From Spirodela intermedia (lineage: Eukaryota; Streptophyta; Magnoliopsida; Alismatales; Araceae): a DNA stretch of 64,000 nt. The stretch covers positions 2,795,001 to 2,859,000 of the forward strand of contig LR746277.1 in NCBI GenBank assembly GCA_902729315.2, written 5' to 3'. The notes under the pieces were generated by a model, which saw only the letters and a program-made list of their open reading frames with translations, made no database searches and was not told the origin of the DNA. The position numbers were made by a program, and so were the translations under genes. Position 1 is the stretch's first letter; every line of letters starts with the position of its first letter. Below, one piece after another: positions 12,121 to 21,969 of the stretch.

Positions 12121-13330
12121 TATGGAAGAGCCCTTGACCATTGGATGAAAGAGGTTGACCGTTGACCATTCGTGTAGACCTTTGACTTTCGACCAGGTTG
12201 GCCGGTGGCAGTGGCTCAACCCGGCAAGGTGAGCCGGTGCAGACAAGGTGGTTCAGAGTGGCTTGAACGAGAAGGACGAGATGGCTCGATCAAGGTGGTT
12301 CGAATCAGGAAGCAGAATGGCTCGAACCGGGTGGCTCGAATCCGGAGGGCAGAATGGTTCATACCGGCTGGCTCAAGTCGGGTCCGATCAAACTGGTTGA
12401 CTGGATTCCGTCCCAACGAGGCGGACTGGTGCGGTTCGAAGGAGGTGGGCCGTTTTGGCCTAGAAGCCACGGTTGACGATCCGGCTTGATAAAAACCCCA
12501 GCCAAAGGGAGAGAGATAGGGACGAATCGGGCGGCGGCGGCGAGAGAGGGGATGAGAGTTGGCGACGGCAGACGGTGCGCGGCGGCTGGTGGCGGTTGCG
12601 AACGACGGCGACAGTGGCAGTGGATAACCGTTGAAACGGCGGCGGACGATTCTGGCAGCAGGTGGCGGTTTGAGGGCTGGCGGCAATGGCAGGGAGGGTG
12701 AAAGCAGGGTGGCGGAAAGGGGCGGCGATGATAGGCAGAACAGCAGCCCTCCGAGCAGCAAGAGTCAAAGAATCCCGAAGCCAGTGTGAAGGTAACGATT
12801 ATAACGACCGACTCGTATCGTAGATCGACATAAGTGAGTTTCTCGGGCCGGGCTCATGGACTCATGGGTATAATAATGACGACCCGGCTTCCGTCCGATT
12901 CAAGAAATGGATATCACAGCTCGTTTACCTATAAAAAAAGATGGAGACGAGAGGATTTAGGGAACCAGAAGGAACCAGTGGAGATCAGCCGTCTCGAACA
13001 GGCCACCCCATTTCATTGTCTTGCTACTGCTTGTTGCTATTGTTTTTCTTGTTCTTAATACACTTTCTTGTTCTGCAAAAGTGTAATTCGAATCTATACT
13101 ATTTCTGTGAGCGGAGTAGAAGTGTTTAGAGACATTTGTAGCAAATCCGTCATCGTAATTGATTATATTGTCCATAATATACTGCTTTTCTCATAGATCT
13201 GTACCAGCAGTGACGGGATGGAAGGGAGGAGAAGTGGAAGAAGAGTGAGCGGGGGGGGGGGAGGAGAAGAAGGTCGAGACCGGGAGCGGCGGGATCAGAC
13301 CATGAAGTAAGCAACTATGCTTCAACTTCA
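12120..13330. other. GC-rich stretch, possible LTR or gene 5' region, unclassified
   Basis: 12180-12480 carries imperfect repeats of a unit like 'ggctcgaaccgggtggctcgaat'. 12520-12740 is GGC-rich. There is a TATA-like tataaaaaaag near 12934-12944, followed by about 270 bp of pyrimidine-rich sequence, which resembles the promoter and R-U5 layout of an LTR, but I find no terminal repeats or primer site. A G11 homopolymer lies near 13250. The 181-codon minus-strand frame 12216-12761 is Pro/Arg/Ser-rich low complexity and is not called a gene. Confidence 0.3.
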
Positions 13331-13411
13331 ATACTTCAATATGCAATGTCCCAAATCAGAGGTCTTCCGGCTAATTTATAGGCCTCAACTACCAACTGAA
13401 AAAAACCTGAG

Positions 13412-13648
13412 TTAATAAAAGATGAACTCGCCCGTTTCAGGGTATTTACGGGGGCTGCGTGGACGGCAGACGGTTGAGTTCTCGACGAGATCCACATCCT
13501 CCACGTTGCACGTCTCCGGCTCTTCGTTTTGACCGGCTCCACCTTCTTCAAGCGATAGGAAGCATGATCGTGATGCATCAGAATCGGTCATTGTCTTATA
13601 GTGTGGTTGCGAACTATCATCTTCCCGTTGGACAATGGGATGTAACAA
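13412..13648 (-). other. Weak candidate coding exon, unknown
   Basis: A 78-codon minus-strand frame whose product is acidic and Ser-rich in its middle (E-E-G-G-A-G-Q-N-E-E-P-E-T) and ends G-E-F-I-F-Y before the stop. The composition looks more protein-like than its surroundings, but there is no second exon, no homologue I recognise and no duplicate in the window. It may be the 3' exon of a decayed gene or chance. Confidence 0.15.
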
Positions 13649-13659
13649 TCATCATCATC

Positions 13660-14631
13660 CCATGTTACACGAGTGCAGTACAATCCCGACATGCCCATGT
13701 TTTGCGTTCTACACCGTGCGCTCCCTTTCTCCAAGCTTCATATTATGAGCTGATGTTGCCGTATTTTTGGAAAAAGAAATAGAACGCCAAAAAGATGAGC
13801 ATTGCACAACTGGAATCTATCTGAGGAACAACGTTCAAGTCAAGGTACTTTCACGTCAAAAAAATTTAAAAAAATCTTCACTTCATTTCTGGTTCGAGCA
13901 TTGTGAAATAATGCTATTGCAGTCCATTTCTTCTAACATATATATTCCCAAGCCTTGGGTCTGGTCAGTCTACAGTCGTAATGGCCAGTGCCTACAAAAG
14001 GAGTTCTTTTGATTACCTCTATCTACAGAATACGACAAATAGAAACATATTTTTCCTTGGTTTCCATTGAAGTTTTGGAAATACGAAAAGTTTGTCTTAC
14101 TAAGATGGATCACTAATTCTACATATCATCGAGTCTCGTCACAAGCTCTCTTTATGTGACCGGCGGATAGGAAGTTGAAGAAATTATAGCATTCAGAATC
14201 ATTTTATGTAGCCTGTGACCTTTATAGTCAACTGATCAACACAACATTTTCATTATTTTTTTCTGATGAAGATTAGAAAATCTAGGCAGGGGAGATTGAT
14301 TCTTCTAGGCGCATTTTGTCGGACTTGTATTTTCAAGAAGCAAAACATGTGGAGCGCGATAGCTTTGCAAGCATTGTTTTCGATAGCCTGGTGGCTTCTA
14401 ATTCAACTGAGAAATTTCAAGAATTTTAAATGTGTAAGCCACCTTTAGAGGTTTAGGTAAGGTGGCCTTTGGAGTAGAAAAAGATTCATGTATCAGGAAA
14501 ATTTTCACGATCCGCCAACCTGCTTAATTTTTTACGTTGGAGTAGAAACTGCTTTGCACAGAAGTACTCTTCCCTCGAATCGTAATGGCGTCATCCGCTC
14601 AGGACATTCCTTAACCTTTCTATTTCACTTG
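13660..14631. other. Intergenic, nothing recognised
   Basis: Mixed-composition sequence between the GC-rich stretch and block A. Short open frames (13767-14012, 14266-14448) have no recognisable product. Confidence 0.5.
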
Positions 14632-14767
14632 GGTCCAATCCGAAGATTACCTACTGAATGATAGGCAAGTAACATCTCAAATTTCGAGCTCAGGGCGAAT
14701 GGCTGTGATTATTAACGAAGCATCACGCCAGATGGACAACCTTATAATAACGTTAGACTAGAAATAG

Positions 14768-15142
14768 ATGCCGAAGTTTATAGAGGACGAGAAACGGTCA
14801 AAGCCTTATCTCCTCCTTGTATTCTGTTCACTTCCAGAGGTCACTGTCGTCCACGTTATCTTAGTTAGACAAATTGAACGGTTGCCTTCTAGCTGGAGCG
14901 CTTGCATACAGAAAAAAATGGATAGGTTGAACAGGTTGTGGTTAAAGAACGTGATACTTCTTGCTGGAGAGTTTGTTATTGATGGGGATGTTGCATCTTC
15001 TCTTGTCAGGATGTATGCAATATTTAGGAGCTTTTTCATTGTGCGGGCCAAAAGAAGGCGGCATTGTACGCCATCCATTTCGGGACGAAAAGTCCCGTTG
15101 AATTTCCTTCCACCAAAGGGAGGGAAGATCACGTGTACTTAA
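14768..15142 (+). CDS. Hypothetical small ORF within block A (124 codons)
   Basis: Starts MPKFIEDEKRSKPYLL and is conserved with the frame at 30431-30832, which differs by whole-codon and single-base changes and ends differently. No domain is recognised. The opposite strand is also open for about 108 codons here (14806-15132), and it too is mirrored in the second copy, so strand and coding status are unsettled. It could be a fragment of a gene carried along in the duplication, or non-coding leader of the NLR unit. A reading-frame comparison of the two copies would decide. Confidence 0.25.
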   Translation: MPKFIEDEKRSKPYLLLVFCSLPEVTVVHVILVRQIERLPSSWSACIQKKMDRLNRLWLKNVILLAGEFVIDGDVASSLVRMYAIFRSFFIVRAKRRRHCTPSISGRKVPLNFLPPKGGKITCT

Positions 15143-16499
15143 AGGAGACGAAACGTTTCCTAACGATGTGTACTGAATGATTTTTCTCATGTCCCTCTCG
15201 TCCTAGCTAACTTGAGCCCGTTTTCTACTGAATTGACATGTCGTTGGGGTTTCCTGGCCGCTCACTATCGTAGATAATCTATAAAGATTCACCGGAAGAG
15301 TTCTGGCCCTCCTACCCCGCTAACCCTAGCTCTTTCCACTCCACCATCTAATCGCATCTCTTCAGAGGGTCTTTTTTGGCTGTCCTCCCGGATTTCTAAC
15401 GGTACGTATGAATTTGAAGATTCTAGTTCCATCCGATGAGGCTTTCCTGAATTTTGTTACTGGTTTACATCAGTGAAATTGACTAGTCTAATGCTCCACC
15501 TTTAACTAGATCAATCCGTACGATCTATCCCTATAGGTTCATCTTGGTCTGACGGCTAGAGCTCCCACAAAAGGCTAGACTGTTTTAGGCATTTACTTTC
15601 CTTTATAAATTTCCTATATGTTTTCAAAAAAATCCATGACAGTTCCGATAGATACTATAATGTCGTAGATGCTGGAATATATCATTCTGAAAGTCATGAT
15701 TGCCCAAATCCGATATATATTTTCTCGGTATCTGCCTTAATATAGGAATCACCGTCATGCCCCATGTTGTAGTCCGCCGCTCAACTAACCTTCCTTATCA
15801 ATAGTTGTGCTGCTTGAATGGAATTTCTGACGATCTGAAGAAAGAAAAGAACTCTAGTAATCTTGCTCTATATAGTGAAGCTAGAGAAACCATAACTTGT
15901 TCTTTTGACATCCTCTAGAAGTCTGAAAGTACCTGTATGGAAAAATGACGCAACATATCACAAATGATATGCGCATAACAAGGCAACTTTAGAAACTAAA
16001 ATTACTCTGGCATTTACAATCATACTGTATGGCTTGTGATTCTTCGAATAAATCAATGAAATGGATTTTCAGAAACCTTATGCACATGCATTGTCAGCTT
16101 GTTGGCGCCTAATGTCGGAAACTTCATACGCTGCCAACCAAATACAGGCATGGCGAAATATAACTTTATTGAGCACTGGATTTTATCAGATTTTTTGGCT
16201 TTTACTGGAACTTGAAGAATTGATGAGGCGGTTGCAACTTATATTGTCTTCGTGTTCAGTTCCGTTCACCCAGTCAGGGTCTTCCAGAGTATATTAGTTG
16301 GACAACCTTAATTGTCTCTTTCCAGCATAGGCACATGCGGCATTTGCTTACAGAACTTAGATTTCATGTTCGCGTCCTAATCTGCAGCTTTGGTAACCGA
16401 TGGGCATATTCGATCTTACGTGAACGTATTCAGTATTTGTTTCTTCTTGTTACCTGTTAAATGTAGGCTGTTGATGACATCCAATTAAGAATTCACAGT

Positions 16500-16778
16500 T
16501 CATGTGGAGAACAAACCCCCAATTTCTTGTCTCGTTAAAAACCGACATAACATCTTATTAGGGTTCGCTGTAGGTCCATTCTTATCAAAATATATATGCA
16601 TATATCTTTTTTCCGCACCTAGCCCGATTCTCCGTATCTCTTCCATTTCTTCAGTCGATATGGTCTGCTCCACGTCTGCCGAAGATGTATCACGCCAGCC
16701 ATAGTTGTCCCGAGAAATTATTTGATGCCTGCGCTTGTAGGTCATAATGCCACCCCTTCGCCCAGACCTCTCCTCCAA
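16500..16778 (-). other. Possible minus-strand coding remnant conserved between block A copies
   Basis: The minus strand encodes a 92-codon frame with R-R-H-x-I-I-S, D-T-S-S-A-D-V and E-E-M-E-E-I-R-R-I-G-L-G. The second copy (about 32090-32225, minus) keeps the same core (R-H-H-I-I-S, D-T-S-S-A-D-V, E-E-M-E-E-M-R-R-I-G-L-G) but has one frameshift near its end and a ~108-bp insertion at the other edge. Conservation in one frame hints at a former exon; the protein is not recognised. Confidence 0.25.
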
Positions 16779-17899
16779 GACTTTGACTTCTGAGAAAAGC
16801 GTAATTATTTTTCACGTTATGTACTGCAGCTGTATTTTGATGGCGTTTTACCATCGGTAACATTGCGCAAGCTACAAGTTCGTCGGACCTATTGATATAA
16901 GTTCATCCTGGGTTCGAACAACTAAAGCGCCCAGAAAAGCGTAATTTATCTTCCTAGATAAATTTCTTGTTTGCTTTTCTCAAGACTACTTGGGTAATAG
17001 ATTCAATAAGAAGACACTAAACGACACAATAATTCTTAATTTTGTCGGAAATAGCTAAATCGGAAGGGTACTTTTATGATACCAGCACTAACCTAATGAT
17101 GACGCGCCCCAAATTGTGTGAGTTATTTCTCAATCTCAGTATGCTAGAAAAAAGCTGATACCAAGTCATTCAAACAATCTCGTCTTTTGTTACTTGTTTC
17201 TGTCAACGCCTGAAGAAAGAGATTCTAAATTATGTTGTGTCCAACGAATCTATTTTGGTTAGAATCATTAACAGAATGGATCAAACTATTCTGTTGGTAT
17301 ATTCGAGTTATTAAACGTTTCACAAGTAATAAGCTAGATTTATTGTCATAACCATCTGTTTGGTCCATTAATCTTCAACCCAAAATAACTTCCATGAATA
17401 TGTTTAAACGAGTGAGATTCATGTCAAAGGGAACAAAAGGGTGTATATAATTTATTTTTTCCTCCGGTCTAATTTTAGATAATGATGTCCAAAAAAACAT
17501 CTATTTGAATTTTGTTTGGGCTATTCCTTAATCCCTTGATCAGTGAATTTCTGCGAAAATACATTGTCGTTTCATATGTTATCCTGCTACCGTTCACTGT
17601 GTTGATGGAGATATATCGTATCTAACTTCCAGAATAAGCGTTTGACTCATTTTCGAAAACCTTTTTGTCCAGCATACTCGTCGGAGAGGACAGTCACGGG
17701 GTTTGAGTAACCTTCTTCTTCTAGGTTTGTTTCTACATACATTGAGCGTTCGCACATCGCTTAAAATATCTATAAGGTTTTCTTGTTCAGTTGGACTTTT
17801 GAAAAATTATTTCACTAAAGAAGAGCATCGATATTTGTATCTTACCAGAGTACCCACTTTGATATCTTAAAGGACAGCAGTGCTTTTGTGTTCTAAGTG

Positions 17900-20658
17900 A
17901 TGGCAGTGGCCCATTTATCAATAGGGATTGTTATTTCAGGTGCAGTAGCACAGAAAGCAATCAAGAGTGCTTCTTGAAATGTTGAAGAAGTTCAACTTCT
18001 ATCAGTTGTTCGCAGCAAAATGAACCAGGCTTCAAAATGTTCGAGTTCGATGTTATCCAGGCCTTTTTGAGCTACATAGACGTCTGGAAAGATAGCAATG
18101 AAGCTCTGGAGGCTTGGATTAAGCATATTAGAGAGATTGTATTTGAAGTTGAAGATATCATAGATGCGTTCACTTATCTTCTTGGACAGCAGGACTGAGA
18201 TAAAATTAAACATACTAGATGCAAAGTCGGACATTTCTTCTGCTCAACAGTTTTCCAGAGTTGGCGTGACATAGCGAACAAATTAGAAGACGTTGTGAAG
18301 AGACTTGATCACATTGGAGAGATAAAGGAACAATATGGAATCAAGACCAGAGAACGAGGCGATGCTTCGAGTGTCGCAATTGAAAGGCGACAGAAGTCAT
18401 CCGAGGATGCCCACTCCATTAGAAGCAGCGAGATTGTTGGGTTTGATCAATGCCGTGAAACATTAGAGAGATGGTTGACAGACGAAGTAGCGAGGTCCAC
18501 AATTATTCCCGTTTGGGGGATGGCCGGCCTCGGCAAGACTACTCTCGTCACGGATGTTTACAAAAGTTTAAAAATAAAATGACACTTTGTCCGTCGGGCA
18601 TGGATTCATGTCTGGCAAGTATATAGAACCGATGACATTTTGAAAAGAATTATAAAGGAATTGCGTAAGGGAGAAGAGGTACAAGAACTGAAGGACATTA
18701 ATAAGATGACACACTTGCAACTTATTAAGGTAGTTAAGTATGATTTGAAAGACAACAGATACATTGTTGTGCTGGATGATGTATGGAGAAATAGCATCAA
18801 GTCGGACATAATTGAGCCTCCGCTCGATCACCCTAATTGTCAAGGCAGAATAATTTTGACCACAAGAAATGAGGATGGTGCATCTCTTGCTGACGAGAAT
18901 CGTACTTTGGAGCTGAAACCAATACCGGAAAGTCAGGCCTTGGAACTCCTCTGAAGAAAGGCTTTCCGCAGTGATAACGCCGGCAAATGGCCAGGCGAAC
19001 TAGTAGATATATCAAAACAAATGGTGGAGAAATGTGAGTGCTTGCCTTTGGGCATAGTAGCTATTGGTAGCCTTTTATCAGTGAGGAGCAAAGAGAAGTC
19101 AGACTGAGAAAAAGTCGTCAACGGGCTTGACTGGGAGTTCAACACTAACCCTGATCTGCATCAATGGAAGAGTGATTTAGCCTTAAGCTACAAGGACTTG
19201 CCTGAATATCTTAAAAATTGCTTCTTATATTTCTGCATGTTTCCAAAAGACTTAGTCATGAAGAGGAATCGACTCATTCGTCTACTGATAGCTGAAGGTT
19301 TCATTGAGGAGAGGGGAAGAAGTTATGCGAGAACACCAGATGAAGTAGCAGAGGAGAACTTAAATGAATTAGTCAATAAATGTATGCTTCAAGTCGTAGA
19401 AAGAAACAATTTTGGCAGAATAAAGTCATTCGGAATGCATGACATGATGCGTGAACTGGCGCTCTCAATTGCGAGAAAGGAGAGCTTTTGCCATGTTCGA
19501 ACACTCTCAAAGAGTTAAAGGGAAAATCCGGCGTTTGTCCGTTCATCCATCAGTGTGGGCAAAAAAATGAGACAAAAAATGTAACCATTCATCCTATCCG
19601 ATCATTGCTTTTGTTTCACTCAGTAAATTTGCCTTTCCAGTCATTTAGGTTACTTAAGGTTCTGGATTTGCAAAACTCAGGGTTTCCCAACGAGCGCTTA
19701 CCAGAGGCAGCATGGGATTTATGCAACTTACGTCACTTGATCTTGAGGAATACGAAAGTTTGTACGAATCCTAAAAGATTGGAGCATTTTGTCTACCTTC
19801 AAAAGCTAGACCTTGCTTATACCCGAGTGAAGAAACTGCCAACTAGCATAACAAAGTTAAAGTATCTACGGAACCTGTTTGTACATACTATCCTTGATTC
19901 TACATGGAAAAGCTACAGGTAATTTAGAGGACTTCCTGCTCCAAAAGGTATGTGGAATATGGAGAACTTACAGATCCTTCAAAGCGTGGAAGCAACAAAT
20001 GAAATAACGAATCACTTAGAAGACATGGTGCAACTTCGAAGCTTTAGAATTACAGATGTCAAGCCGGATCACCCCCAAAAACTATATGCAGGTATTAGAA
20101 AGATGGAAAACTTTCAGAAACTAGATATAATGGCTTCAACAGAAAATAAAACTGATGAATTGGATCTGAATGAACTGTCTCCACCTCAGTCTCTTAAGAA
20201 ACTTCCCTTACGGGGAAGATTGAAGGGAGGAGCTCTGCCAAAATGTTTCTCCTCCCACCAGAACTTGGCATATCTACATTTAGCATGTGTGTGAGCTGAT
20301 ACACGACCCACTTCCCCTCCTTCAGGTCCTCCCCAAGTTGGTGTCCCTTGTCCTTCTTAAAGCATATCTCCCCTCGAAGCTCTTTTTCTTCAAAGGTTTT
20401 CCGATGCTCAGGGAGCTGCGCATCGTAGACATGATGGATCTTCAATACGTGGAATTTTCAGCGAATGCTATGCCGAGCCTATGCCAACTGAATCTGGTCC
20501 GGTGTGAAAAATCTCGAAGCTGTCGTCGGCATCTGCAATCTAACCAATCTAGCAACAGCCTTCTCGGTGGAAATGCCAGAAAACCTCGTGCAGATGCTCA
20601 GGCATAACCCCGCAATCTGTGTGAGGAAAGCAGCAAACTTCACAAAACTATAAATTAG
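17900..20658 (+). pseudogene. Broken CC-NBS-LRR (RPM1-like) resistance gene, CNL-A
   Basis: Full-length relative of the intact gene at 60364-63120; start codon, domain order and stop all align. It is disabled many times over: stops at 17975, 18196, 18580, 18952, 19105 and 19920 (two are CGA to TGA and one TGG to TGA relative to the intact paralogue), and frame changes near 18022-18050 (+5), 19495-19499 (-2), about 19541-19550 (+4), about 20290 (+1) and 20505-20511 (+1), with further small indels near the end. Motifs still readable are the P-loop G-M-A-G-L-G-K-T-T (about 18519-18546), kinase-2 V-V-L-D-D-V-W, C-L-P-L, C-F-L-Y-F-C-M-F-P and M-H-D at about 19436. The upstream and 3' flanks are also duplicated at 60364. 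It cannot make a full receptor; transcripts or small RNAs from it are possible. Confidence 0.95.
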
Positions 20659-21480
20659 ATGTAGCGGGAATACAAAAAAGGAATAAATACACATTGGTAC
20701 CTTTGGTTGACACGAAATAAAAAGCTCTTTATCTTGAACAGCCAACTTGTTAAAGACGAACTCTGTCATGAGTATTACGTTCCCTTTTTAACATTTTCTG
20801 CTTTGCTGAAATATTTTGAATGGGTTTGTAGTTTTATGAACTGTTCTCACCATAGGAAGGTTTCCTCTAATTCGTTTACAACCACGCAACAATGCAACCC
20901 GCCATCAGATGAGCTGTTCCCCAACTGCACGCAATGCCAATCTATACTAACTCCCTCAGATAGCTATAGGCAATGCATCTTTATTTACCCTTCTTTCCTT
21001 ATCTTCATTAACAATGATGCCATCGGCCTGGTTTTCTCCACAAGTCTTTAAAACATTCGTTTTCAATTTGATGAATTTATGAATTTCTTGATTTCTTCAA
21101 TAAATATATTATCTCTCCTATAAACCATAGTAGTTTCAAAATGTTCATAGAATGGAGGTGAAGGATATAAGAAAATAAGAGCCTGATTTTCATCTTCAAA
21201 TGACCACGAGTGTTCCTTAAACATGTGACAATTATATTGTTTCTCTCATGTAAATGTGTCACCAATAGGTTTATCCTATTTCATGTAAATTTTACCCTCT
21301 TTCAAGTAGAGTGTAAATAACTCATGCTCCAAGTTTAGACGATTTATGTGACGCTTCGTCATTCACTTCATTACTAGCTTGAGCCAAACTTAGGTTGTGT
21401 TCGTCAACCATCTCTCTCAATAGTCGGAATCACTATAGTCAAATTTAAGGTGGTCTTTCTTTGTCTTTCGATCTCTCAAC
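20659..21480 (+). repeat. Duplicated 3' flank of the CNL-A/CNL-D subfamily
   Basis: Aligns with 63121-64000 downstream of the intact CNL-D, for example at 'gaatttatgaatttctt' and 'gatataagaaaataagagc'. It would hold the 3' UTR and terminator of that subfamily. The match continues to the window's end in the other copy, so its full length is not known. Confidence 0.8.
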
Positions 21481-21969
21481 TCTCAGCGTTAAGCTGTCCT
21501 TACCTTTAACGACATACAAACCTTGTTGCAGCCTTAACGCTTAAATCTTAACCACCATCGAACGTTTCAATATTGTACTTCATTTCTAATTCTAACTGCG
21601 TAGCCGTCAACTCAAGGTATGAATTTGATCTGCAACCTGAAGTTTCTATCACTTTGTTAGGTTTTCAACCTTAGGTACCCTTCTGTCAACTTTCGTTCAC
21701 GTATAAACTTGTTACAGTAAAAGGTTTTGGACAACTTTTAAATGCTCTGTTTAAATAAAACTATTCTTCTAATCATTTAGATTTATGAAACTTGCTACAA
21801 GCACTGGAACTGTTATACCACACACGTGACACGTGATATTTACGTGGTTCCGAGTACCAACTCCTACATTTATCACTGGTAGTGATCTACGAAGTGCACT
21901 TTACAAAAGTTGTTCACAGATATCGAGCGAGGAAAAGAAATTTCCCCAGAAGCACATAATCTCTAACCA
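21481..21969. other. Intergenic, possible copia-type LTR fragment
   Basis: Around 21820-21900 the sequence 'gatatttacgtggttccgag' is like the 'ttacgtggttcgg' stretch common in plant Ty1/copia (SIRE-type) LTRs. No ends, primer site or coding remnant support it further. Confidence 0.3.

Larger units (their letters stand above)
14632..17671 (+). repeat. Segmental duplication block A, copy 1
   Basis: Aligns in the same orientation with 30306-33215 over its whole length, and its last kilobase (16888-17671) also aligns with 59418-60130. Shared landmarks include the ATGCCGAAGTTTATAGAGG start at 14768/30431, the leader-like 'gctaaccctagctctttccactcca' with a following 'gtacgtatgaatttgaag' donor-like site, and the 'gataagcgtttgactca' type end. 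It is the upstream region of the broken CNL at 17900, so it probably includes that gene's promoter. Its duplication marks the amplification unit of the resistance-gene cluster. Confidence 0.85.

Noticed and set aside
12216-12761. 181-codon minus-strand frame
   Set aside because: Product is Pro/Arg/Ser-rich low complexity over imperfect GC repeats; no domain and no gene context.
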